From Anaerolineae bacterium (GTDB taxonomy: Bacteria; Chloroflexota; Anaerolineae; B4-G1), in contig JAUWNP010000123.1 of NCBI GenBank assembly GCA_030612585.1, positions 1-12,898 on the forward strand: 12,898 nt of DNA. Reading direction: 5' to 3'. The position numbers were made by a program, and so were the translations under genes. The notes under the pieces were generated by a model, which worked only from the letters and a program-made list of their open reading frames with translations, ran no database searches and was not told the origin of the DNA. Positions 1 to 5,636 of this stretch are shown piece by piece. Every line of letters starts with the position of its first letter. Positions within the stretch are counted from its first letter, which is position 1.

Positions 1-605
1 TGGCCGACGAGGTCTACCGCGAGTTCACCTATGACGACCAAATCGCCACCAGCGCGTTCCATATCCCCGGTCTGGAGGAGCACGCCGTCATGCTAGATAG
101 CATCTCCAAGCGCTATTCCGCCTGCGGCGCGCGGATTGGCTGCGTCGTCTCGCGCAACGCGGCTTTTATGAAGGCGATCCTGAAACTGGCGATGGTGCGC
201 CTTTCGGCCCCGGCGCTCGACCAGATCGGCGCTGCCGCGTGCGTGCGCACTCCGCCCGCCTACTTCGATCGCGTGCGGGTTGAGTACACCCGCCGCCGGG
301 ACATCGTCTTCGAACGTTTGAACCGCATCGAGGGAGTCATCTGCCCCAAGCCAGCAGGCGCTTTCTATGCTATGGCCAGGATTGAGGGGCTGGATACGGA
401 GGACTTCGCCCGCTGGTTGCTGACTGACTTCGAGCAGGACGGCGAGACGGTGATGGTCGCGCCAGGGGCAGGCTTCTACGGTACCCCGGGCCTGGGCCGC
501 GATGAGATTCGCATTGCCTATGTATTGGAGACGGAGACACTCGCGCGGGCGATGGATCTGCTGGCGGCGGCCATCCGCCGTTACCGCCGGGAACGGACGG
601 GATAA
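1..605 (+). CDS. Class I/II PLP-dependent aminotransferase, C-terminal part (5' truncated)
   Basis: The reading frame is open from base 3, so the start lies outside the window; about 200 C-terminal residues are present. The sequence opens with ADEVYREF, the strand carrying the conserved Asp and Tyr that hold the pyridoxal phosphate ring. It then has SISKRYSACGARIG, whose Lys (codon 108-110) is the Schiff-base lysine. Near the end, DEIRIAYV carries the Arg (codon 510-512) that in fold-type I aminotransferases binds the substrate alpha-carboxylate. This pattern matches the aspartate/aromatic aminotransferase group, which moves an amino group between an amino acid and a 2-oxo acid in the cytosol. 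The exact substrate cannot be read from this fragment. It ends in TAA, and proC follows in the same direction after a hairpin; co-transcription is possible. Confidence 0.9.
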   Translation, partial: ADEVYREFTYDDQIATSAFHIPGLEEHAVMLDSISKRYSACGARIGCVVSRNAAFMKAILKLAMVRLSAPALDQIGAAACVRTPPAYFDRVRVEYTRRRDIVFERLNRIEGVICPKPAGAFYAMARIEGLDTEDFARWLLTDFEQDGETVMVAPGAGFYGTPGLGRDEIRIAYVLETETLARAMDLLAAAIRRYRRERTG

Positions 606-614
606 GAAGATCAA

Positions 615-663
615 ACCCTGGCGAAGGTTTGACTGCATCTTTATTCGTAACCTTCGCCAGGGT
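615..663. repeat. 15-bp perfect inverted repeat between aminotransferase and proC
   Basis: Arms 615-629 and 649-663 are perfect reverse complements (core CCCTGGCGAAGGTT and AACCTTCGCCAGGG) around a 19-base loop. It begins ten bases after the aminotransferase stop. There is no T-run on either side, so it is not a standard intrinsic terminator. It may still terminate or protect RNA ends, or be one copy of a dispersed palindromic element. Confidence 0.75.
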
Positions 664-688
664 GACTGTTAGTCAAGGAGGAGGAGCT

Positions 689-1570
689 ATGGCCACCGAC
701 GAATTACAGGGATTGAGGCTCGCTTTTGTCGGCAGCGGGATGATGGCCGAGGCGATGATCCAGGCACTGCTGCGCGCTGGCGAGGTGACCCCGGAACAGA
801 TCGTCGCCAGCGGCCCGCGGGTTGAACGGGGTGAGGAATTACAAACCCGCTACGGAGTGTGCGTCACCACCGATAACGTCACCGCCGCCAGCGAGGCTGG
901 CATTGTGGTTCTATCGGTCAAGCCCCAGGTGCTGCTCCCAGTGCTGGCCGAATTGCGCGGCCACGTGCAGCCCGCCGCACTGGTGTTTTCCATCGTCGCC
1001 GGTATGCCCATCGCCACCATCTGTGCCGGACTCGACCACACAGCCGTCGTGCGCACCATGCCCAATACCCCGGCCCAGATCGGGGAAGGGATGACCGTGT
1101 GGACCGCCGCGCCAGCAGTCACTGAACCACAGCGTGCCCAGGCGCAGACCATCCTACAGACGATGGGCCTGGAGATGTACGTCACCCACGAGGACGCGCT
1201 GAACATGGCGACTGCCGTCAGCGGCACCGGCCCCACCTACGTCTTCTTGCTGATGGAGGCACTGGTGGATGCGGCGGTGCACCTGGGCTTCTCCCGCCGC
1301 CAGGCGCGCTTGCTCGTCGTCCAGACGGTGCTCGGCTCCGTCAAGTTCGCCCAGCGGTCGGATCTCCACCTGGCCCAACTGCGGAACATGGTCACCTCCC
1401 CTGGCGGAACCAGTGCCGAGGCGATCTACCAGTTAGAGAAGGGGGGGATGCGCACGATTCTCTCCAAGGCCATCTGGGCAGCCTACAAAAAATCGCGCTT
1501 GCTGGGGGAACGTGCCCAGCAGCCGATAGAAGGCCCGCTGGAGGTCGGTGGTGAAGAGAACAGCAGTTAG
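689..1570 (+). CDS. proC: Pyrroline-5-carboxylate reductase
   Basis: Catalyses the last step of proline synthesis in the cytosol: NAD(P)H-dependent reduction of 1-pyrroline-5-carboxylate to L-proline. The 293-residue product is normal for the family. The Rossmann nucleotide loop is VGSGMMAEAM (residues 14-23), SVKPQ is at 76-80, RTMPNTPA at about 122-129, the C-terminal dimerisation/substrate region AVSGTGPTYVF at 176-186, and the P5C-binding signature VTSPGGTSAEAI at 235-246. The frame also opens at a TTG at 629, but that codon lies in the hairpin. The ATG at 689 has AAGGAGGAGG just upstream (675-684), so it is the start. The preceding aminotransferase runs in the same direction. The stop codon lies inside the heptamer repeat and hairpin at 1561-1612. 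Confidence 0.97.
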   Translation: MATDELQGLRLAFVGSGMMAEAMIQALLRAGEVTPEQIVASGPRVERGEELQTRYGVCVTTDNVTAASEAGIVVLSVKPQVLLPVLAELRGHVQPAALVFSIVAGMPIATICAGLDHTAVVRTMPNTPAQIGEGMTVWTAAPAVTEPQRAQAQTILQTMGLEMYVTHEDALNMATAVSGTGPTYVFLLMEALVDAAVHLGFSRRQARLLVVQTVLGSVKFAQRSDLHLAQLRNMVTSPGGTSAEAIYQLEKGGMRTILSKAIWAAYKKSRLLGERAQQPIEGPLEVGGEENSS

Positions 1571-1604
1571 CCGTTAGCGGACAGTGACCAACGGCTAACT
1601 GCTG
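1561..1604. terminator. Bidirectional hairpin between convergent genes
   Basis: Arms 1561-1575 (CAGCAGTTAGCCGTT) and 1590-1604 (AACGGCTAACTGCTG) are perfect 15-bp complements around a 14-base loop. It sits between the converging proC and cupin genes and begins within the last codons of proC. No T-run follows on either strand, so termination is inferred from position and stem strength only. Confidence 0.5.
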
Positions 1605-1612
1605 ACTGCTAA
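1564..1612. repeat. Degenerate heptamer tandem repeat, seven units, inverted half-way
   Basis: The stretch divides into seven consecutive 7-base units. The first ones resemble CAGTTAG and CCGTTAG. From 1592 the units (CGGCTAA, CTGCTAA) are variants of their reverse complement, which creates the hairpin at 1561-1604. The TAG stop of proC (1568-1570) and the TAG stop of the leftward cupin gene (1609-1611) both lie inside units of the array. Confidence 0.6.
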
Positions 1613-2067
1613 GTAATCTTCGGCCCCGCCGTCCAGTCGTAGCCAATCTCTGGGTCGTCGGGAGGGATGCGTCCCTCATCGGTACCGTCGTACTCGTGCG
1701 ATACGATGTAGAAGACGTGCGCCGGCCCGTTCAGTACCCGGTAGCCGTGGGCCACGCCGGGTGGGATCTTCAGCACGATTGGCGGCTGTCCCTCACCCAT
1801 CAATAACTCCTGTGTCTCGCCGTGGGTGGGCGAGTCGGGCCGCGTATCGTAGAGTGCCGCCTTGATGGTGCCCCCCGCCACGTACCACCAGTCCGTCTGT
1901 TTCTGATGCACGTGCCACGCCTTGGCGATTCCCTGGAAGGACATCGTGTGGCTCCATTGGCCGAAGCCCTCCGGGAAGATGTCGTCGCTGGCGCGGATGA
2001 TCTCGCAGAAGAAGCCTCGCTCGTCTGTATGGACCACCAGTTCTTTGACTTCGACGCCGTGTATCAT
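1609..2067 (-). CDS. RmlC-like cupin, dTDP-4-dehydrorhamnose 3,5-epimerase family
   Basis: A 152-residue single-domain cupin. The section WHVHQKQTDWWYVAGG (residues 51-66) corresponds to the histidine-bearing strand of RmlC-type epimerases. It is followed by ALYDTRPDSPTHGE, which matches the family's VDLR..SPTxG segment, and by PPGVAHGYRVLN, the usual turn leading to the second cupin motif. The tail IPPDDPEIGYDW also matches the family ending. RmlC proper epimerises C3 and C5 of a dTDP-4-keto sugar for cell-surface glycans, but it is longer (around 180 residues) and reads RGLHxQ where this protein reads KAWHVHQ. The exact sugar, or even epimerase activity, is therefore uncertain. The ATG has GAGGAG seven bases upstream and starts ten bases after the protease gene, so the two are very likely one operon. 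Confidence 0.8.
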   Translation of the reverse strand: MIHGVEVKELVVHTDERGFFCEIIRASDDIFPEGFGQWSHTMSFQGIAKAWHVHQKQTDWWYVAGGTIKAALYDTRPDSPTHGETQELLMGEGQPPIVLKIPPGVAHGYRVLNGPAHVFYIVSHEYDGTDEGRIPPDDPEIGYDWTAGPKIT

Positions 2068-2077
2068 TGGGTGCTCC

Positions 2078-3256
2078 TCACTGTATGCGAATCTCCCGCA
2101 GTGGCGCGGGCATAAACGTCAGGATGAAGATAACCAGTACTGCCAGCCCAAGGGCGCCCCGTCGCCAATCGAGCCGGGTGGCGTCGTCGAGCGGCGGCGG
2201 GTGGCGTGGGTTTATGATCAGGTTCAGGAAGCCCCACGTTATCCAGAACCCGCCGGCCTGGTTACCTGTCATCAGTAGCCATCCTCCCCAGCCCACCATC
2301 GCCGCGATGAGAACGTATCCCAGAGTGCGGGCCCTGCGGCCCAGCAGCGCGTAACTGATGTGCCCGCCGTCCAGTTGGCCCACCGGTATCAGGTTGATCA
2401 TCGTGACCAGCAGGCCGGCCCAGGCGGCGAAAGCGACCGGATGCAGCCAGACGTCCTCCCCGTTGCTAGGGAGAATCTTCCCGAACACCAGGTATTTGGT
2501 TGCCAGGTAGAGCAGCGAATTACCTTCTTGCAGGGCGACCTCTACGTCAGGAGGAGGTGGTCCAACATTGGAAAGCGCCAGTCCCAGGATTAGCAGGGGA
2601 ATGGCGACGATCAGGCCACCCAGTGGGCCGGCGACGCCGATATCGAACAGCGCCCTGCGGTTGCGCATCGGCGACCGCTGCACGATGACTGCCCCCATTG
2701 TCCCGAGGATGCTGGGCGGCGGCATAGGGATAAAGTAGGGCAGGCTGACGGGCGAACCGTACCGCCGGGCGACGAAGTAGTGGCTCAGTTCGTGGGCCAG
2801 GAGGATACCCAAAAGTGCGGCTGCGAAGGGGATGCCATACTGCAGGTGGGTCAGTGGCATGAGCAACGCCTCGCGAGCTGGTGTCTCGTTGGTAAGCATC
2901 CCAGCGTCTTGCAGCCCGTATCCGGCGCCAATGTAGAGCACGCTGAGGAGTGTCGCTAGAAACAGCACCACGTTGATCCACGTCCTGCTCGGCTTGTGCT
3001 CGATCACGCCTTTGATGGCGACGACCTCGTGGCCCCCACCCGGCTGATCACGGAGCGAGGCGGTGTAGTCGTAGTTGGCAAACCGCTGCGTCAGGTGCTC
3101 GAAGGCGGTCTCCGTGTCGCCATACACCTGGCCCCGGAAGGCGAGCACTGCGTCGGGTGGCTTTACCACCGTGTACTCCTCGACGCGCATCAAATCCGCG
3201 AGTTGCCGTCGTAACTGCTCGATCACCGTCGGCTCAGCCAGAACTGCCGGTTCCAT
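2078..3256 (-). CDS. Site-2 protease (M50 family) integral membrane metalloprotease
   Basis: A 392-residue polytopic membrane protein. A soluble N-terminal domain of about 90 residues (with AFRGQVYGDTETAFEHL) precedes the first hydrophobic segment at about 95-112. The zinc-binding motif HELSH is at 155-159 in a membrane helix, and the third zinc ligand is the Asp of PVGQLDGGH (D296); these are the two defining site-2 protease signatures. More hydrophobic segments lie near 205-228, 275-292, 312-328 and 368-383. Family members cut transmembrane helices of substrate proteins, for example in release of membrane-held regulators; the substrate here is unknown. The N-terminal domain and layout look closer to the EGY-like M50 group than to RseP, because no PDZ domain is visible. 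The start has AAGGAGA just upstream (3264-3270). It is the first gene of the operon with the cupin. Confidence 0.93.
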   Translation of the reverse strand: MEPAVLAEPTVIEQLRRQLADLMRVEEYTVVKPPDAVLAFRGQVYGDTETAFEHLTQRFANYDYTASLRDQPGGGHEVVAIKGVIEHKPSRTWINVVLFLATLLSVLYIGAGYGLQDAGMLTNETPAREALLMPLTHLQYGIPFAAALLGILLAHELSHYFVARRYGSPVSLPYFIPMPPPSILGTMGAVIVQRSPMRNRRALFDIGVAGPLGGLIVAIPLLILGLALSNVGPPPPDVEVALQEGNSLLYLATKYLVFGKILPSNGEDVWLHPVAFAAWAGLLVTMINLIPVGQLDGGHISYALLGRRARTLGYVLIAAMVGWGGWLLMTGNQAGGFWITWGFLNLIINPRHPPPLDDATRLDWRRGALGLAVLVIFILTFMPAPLREIRIQ

Positions 3257-3294
3257 ATTTCTGTCTCCTTGTTCCCTCGTTGGCTCGGCCCCTG

Positions 3295-3322
3295 ATTATA
3301 CCCCATAAGAGTAAAACGTAAA
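3295..3322 (-). promoter_or_regulatory. Sigma-70-like promoter for the protease-cupin operon
   Basis: On the minus strand a perfect -10 box TATAAT (3300-3295) follows, after 16 bases, a -35-like TTTACG (3322-3317, four of six consensus bases). It ends 39 bases upstream of the protease start codon. The -35 box falls inside the period-7 repeat at 3311-3338. Confidence 0.6.
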
Positions 3323-3338
3323 GCGCAAAACGTGATCG
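3311..3338. repeat. Degenerate heptamer tandem repeat, about four units
   Basis: Consecutive 7-base units GTAAAAC, GTAAAGC and GCAAAAC plus a diverged fourth. The array overlaps the -35 box of the leftward promoter. A weaker period-7 to period-8 run of ACTTGC-like units is visible near 3405-3430. The rest of the 3257-3441 gap shows only a weak five-base-pair hairpin (3379-3394). Confidence 0.5.
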
Positions 3339-3441
3339 TGATCTGTCCCTGTAAATGGCTATCTTATAGAATTACTCTACAACATTTGCGTTGTCCGCGA
3401 GAATCATGATCTGCTACTTGCAGACTTGCGACTTTGCCGCG

Positions 3442-3921
3442 CTATGCTTCACTTTTTTCTCCGGCGATGAGTCTCTCTATCTGACCGCGCATTGCCTGTA
3501 AGTGGCTGCCTGGCCAGTAGACCCGCCCGCAGCCGGGACAGCGGCGGAATTCGGTCTGGGTCTTCAATACGTAGGGAGGCACGCAGTCGGCGATTTCTGC
3601 GGGAGAGATGGGCTCCAGCACAGCGTTGCACACAGAGCAGCGGGAGAGGGCCGGGTGGGGTGGGCCGCCGAGCCCGTCCCGTACCTCCTGTACCTGCTCC
3701 TCCAGCACCTCCGACTGGATCAGCAGCGTGCGCAGGCCACGGCGGGCCGCCAGCTCGCGGTCGCGGGTGAGCAGCACGCGACCTTCGGCACGGGCACGGC
3801 GGGCCAGTTCGGGGTCGCTGGCGGCATTGTCATAGGCGGTGTCGTAGCCCAGCAGCCGTAGCCATTTCGCCAGTTTGCCCAGCATGCCGTCAGCCAGGAG
3901 TTGCAGTGGTTTGTCATTCAT
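3442..3921 (-). CDS. Mut7-C RNase-domain protein with zinc ribbon
   Basis: A 159-residue protein of the Mut7-C (formerly DUF82) family: a PIN-like nuclease fold followed by a zinc ribbon. The N-terminal stretch LADGMLGKLAKWLRLLGYD (residues 9-27) carries the first acidic residue, and VLLTRDREL (49-57) the second acidic patch typical of PIN-type nucleases. Two CxxC knuckles, C95/C98 and C128/C131, form the ribbon. Such proteins are predicted RNases, named after the C-terminal region of the animal exonuclease Mut-7; activity has not been shown for most bacterial members. The frame stays open far upstream on the minus strand but is antisense to the Amt gene there. The ATG at 3921 begins the conserved domain and is the sensible start, although no clear ribosome site precedes it. 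It is divergent from the Amt-like gene across 87 bases. Confidence 0.85.
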   Translation of the reverse strand: MNDKPLQLLADGMLGKLAKWLRLLGYDTAYDNAASDPELARRARAEGRVLLTRDRELAARRGLRTLLIQSEVLEEQVQEVRDGLGGPPHPALSRCSVCNAVLEPISPAEIADCVPPYVLKTQTEFRRCPGCGRVYWPGSHLQAMRGQIERLIAGEKSEA

Positions 3922-4008
3922 CGCGCTTGGCGAAAACGGTAGAGTCTGGTAAGATTGGTGGGTTAGTAAATGCGTACATTGGTAGTATTCTACTTGAAAG
4001 GGACAATT

Positions 4009-5400
4009 ATGACAATTGAGACCTGGCTTCCTGCATTGCTGGGCTACTTGATCCCGGTGGGGCTGTTCCTGCTGGCGTGGGGTGGGATGGAACCGCAGCG
4101 AGCGCGCCGGTCGGCGACGGTGGGCGCGCTGGCGCTGGCATTGGCCGCGCTGGGGTACTTCATAGTGGGCTTCGCCTTCCACCTGGGCGGCGCGGGCCTG
4201 ATGAGCGACCAGCCGGGCCTGGAAGGGCTGGTGCGGCTCTTTGCCGGCGAGGGGGAATTGGAGTGGGGGTTGATCGGCCTGGCCGGCTTCTTCCTGGCCG
4301 ACGAAGCCGCCACGCCCGAGGCGCTGGCGTTGTTCGTGACCTATCTGCCGCTGGCAGCAACCGCGGTGCTGCTGCTCGTACTGAGTGTGAACGGACGAGC
4401 GCGCATCTGGCAGGTCGCCGTCGGCGGGCTGGTGGTGGCGGCAGTACTCTTCCCGGTGGCGGCCTGCTGGGTCTGGGGCGGCGGCTGGCTTTCTAACCTG
4501 GGCATCACGCTTGAGCGAGGACACGGATTCGTGGATCACGCTGGCTCTGTGGTGGTCTACCTGCTGGGTGGGATGGCTGCGTTGGGGGCATTGGTGGGGT
4601 TGGGGCAGCGATTGCCCCACGGCGACCCTGGCGAGCCGGCGGAGATGCCGCCAGCCCATTTCCCGCTGCTGGCGAACCTGGGCGCACTACTGTTTGGCCT
4701 GGGCTGGCTGGGCTGGTCGCTGAGTCTCCCCTTCCACGTCGCCGGGGCGGAACTGAACCTGCCGCGCATTGCGGTCAACGGGATGCTGGCCGGGGCGGGG
4801 GCGATTCTCGTCTCGCAAGCCTACTGCTGGATCACGGTGGGCCACGCTGATGCGCTTATGGCCGCGCGTGGGGCGGCGGCCGGGTTCATCGCCATCTCGG
4901 CGGGTGGGCCGTTCGTGCCACCGTGGGCGGCGCTGGTCATTGGTGCGCTGGCCGGGTTGCTGCTGCCGCTGGGGGTCTACCTGGTAGAGCGGGTGCTGCG
5001 CCTCCCCGACGGGACAGCGGCAGTATCGCTGGGTATCGTGGGTGGGCTGTGGGGATCGCTGGCGGTACCGTTCTTCGCCGATGGGCGCTGGGGGCAGGGT
5101 TGGAACGGGGTGGGGATGGAGGAGTACCACACTGTGGTCGGACAGGGCGTGACAGGCTTCCTGGCTGCGTCGGGCTTTATCGGTGATGGCCCGGGTCAAT
5201 TGATCGCTCAACTGGCTGGGATCGGGGCCATTGGACTTCTGGCCTTTCTGACCGGCTGGCTGGTATTCCTGGGGCTGAACGTACCATATCGCCCGCGTAG
5301 GGAGCGTAAGCCGAAAACAGAGAAAGCGGAGGAAGCGCAGGAAGCGGGAGAACAAGAGGCAGAAGAACAAGAGGCAGAAGAAGCAGAAGCAAATCCCTAG
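4009..5400 (+). CDS. Amt/Mep/Rh-like membrane protein lacking the pore twin histidines
   Basis: A 463-residue, strongly hydrophobic protein with about eleven candidate membrane segments and the Amt layout. WVWGGGWLSNLG (154-165) matches the W.W..GWL hallmark, and DHAGSVVVYLLGG (176-188) matches DFAGGTVVHINAG of AmtB, keeping the conserved Asp. GIVGGLWG (342-349) matches HGVGGIWG. Amt proteins move ammonium/ammonia through a pore lined by two histidines (H168 and H318 in AmtB); by my alignment these are Tyr184 and Gly342. The periplasmic binding-site serine and a gate Phe also look replaced, near LGWLGWSLSLPF (231-242). Ordinary ammonium transport is therefore doubtful; a divergent transporter or sensor is possible. 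No glnK (PII) lies beside it. The highly charged tail (from about 428) is Lys/Arg- then Glu/Ala-rich. I chose the ATG at 4009 because AAAGGGA precedes it; an in-frame ATG at 3970 has no ribosome site. Confidence 0.75.
   Translation: MTIETWLPALLGYLIPVGLFLLAWGGMEPQRARRSATVGALALALAALGYFIVGFAFHLGGAGLMSDQPGLEGLVRLFAGEGELEWGLIGLAGFFLADEAATPEALALFVTYLPLAATAVLLLVLSVNGRARIWQVAVGGLVVAAVLFPVAACWVWGGGWLSNLGITLERGHGFVDHAGSVVVYLLGGMAALGALVGLGQRLPHGDPGEPAEMPPAHFPLLANLGALLFGLGWLGWSLSLPFHVAGAELNLPRIAVNGMLAGAGAILVSQAYCWITVGHADALMAARGAAAGFIAISAGGPFVPPWAALVIGALAGLLLPLGVYLVERVLRLPDGTAAVSLGIVGGLWGSLAVPFFADGRWGQGWNGVGMEEYHTVVGQGVTGFLAASGFIGDGPGQLIAQLAGIGAIGLLAFLTGWLVFLGLNVPYRPRRERKPKTEKAEEAQEAGEQEAEEQEAEEAEANP
5350..5379 (+). 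repeat. 15-bp tandem repeat in the acidic tail of the Amt-like gene
   Basis: GAACAAGAGGCAGAA occurs twice in direct succession and is followed by a decayed third copy. It encodes repeated Glu/Gln/Ala in the cytosolic tail. The purine-only strand bias makes copy-number change by slippage likely. Confidence 0.7.
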
Positions 5401-5497
5401 AGTGACTTGCTAGGCCGCAGAAAAGTGATATAGTTATTCTATCAATCCGAAACGTTATTGTAACGCAAGTGAAACGCCAGGGATGCTGATTCTGAGT

Positions 5498-5503
5498 TAT
5501 ACT
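5498..5503 (+). promoter_or_regulatory. Possible -10 box upstream of the structured leader
   Basis: TATACT differs from TATAAT at one base. Transcription starting about seven bases later would begin just before the closing stem of the hairpin at 5516-5619. I see no good -35 at the usual spacing, so confidence is low. The rest of 5401-5497 shows only a small CGTTA/TAACG hairpin (5453-5465). Confidence 0.35.
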
Positions 5504-5515
5504 TAAGTCAAATCT

Positions 5516-5619
5516 GCGAGTTGGTAGTACCCCGACAGCGTGTTGGTGGACGTGAGCGGCACATGACTTGCTGCACCTTGTGACGTCGCCAGCACACTGG
5601 AGGAGTATAACCAACTCGC
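5516..5619 (+). promoter_or_regulatory. Long imperfect hairpin leader upstream of the repeat lipoprotein (candidate structured RNA)
   Basis: The whole 104-base stretch pairs with itself end to end. The closing stem is GCGAGTTGGT (5516-5525) with ACCAACTCGC (5610-5619), 10 bp and perfect. Inside, 5527-5533 pairs partly with 5602-5608. Then 5536-5546 pairs with 5589-5599 (one mismatch and one G-U), 5549-5553 with 5583-5587 (5 bp), and 5556-5561 with 5569-5574 (one G-U), closing a 7-base loop. The ribosome site of the lipoprotein gene starts five bases after the closing stem. It could be a regulatory leader RNA, an mRNA stabiliser or a remnant of a palindromic mobile element; I match it to no known riboswitch class. 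Confidence 0.55.
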
Positions 5620-5636
5620 CAAAACAGGAGGAAAAA

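Noticed and set aside
629..688. TTG start adding 20 residues to ProC
   Set aside because: It lies within the hairpin, has no ribosome site, and the added residues precede the normal ProC N-terminus; the ATG at 689 has a strong SD.
3379..3394. Hairpin ACAAC/GTTGT as terminator of the Mut7-C gene
   Set aside because: A five-pair stem with no T-run is too weak to call.
3955..3980. Promoter for the Amt-like gene (TTGGTG and TACATT)
   Set aside because: The spacer is only about 14 bases and both boxes are poor.
3922..4659. Leftward open frame extending the Mut7-C gene upstream by 246 codons
   Set aside because: It is antisense to the Amt-like gene, with low-complexity His/Gln/Arg-rich translation and no domain; the conserved protein begins at 3921.
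5403..5572. Nine-base direct repeat TGACTTGCT (5403-5411 and 5564-5572)
   Set aside because: Only two short copies in unrelated contexts; likely chance.
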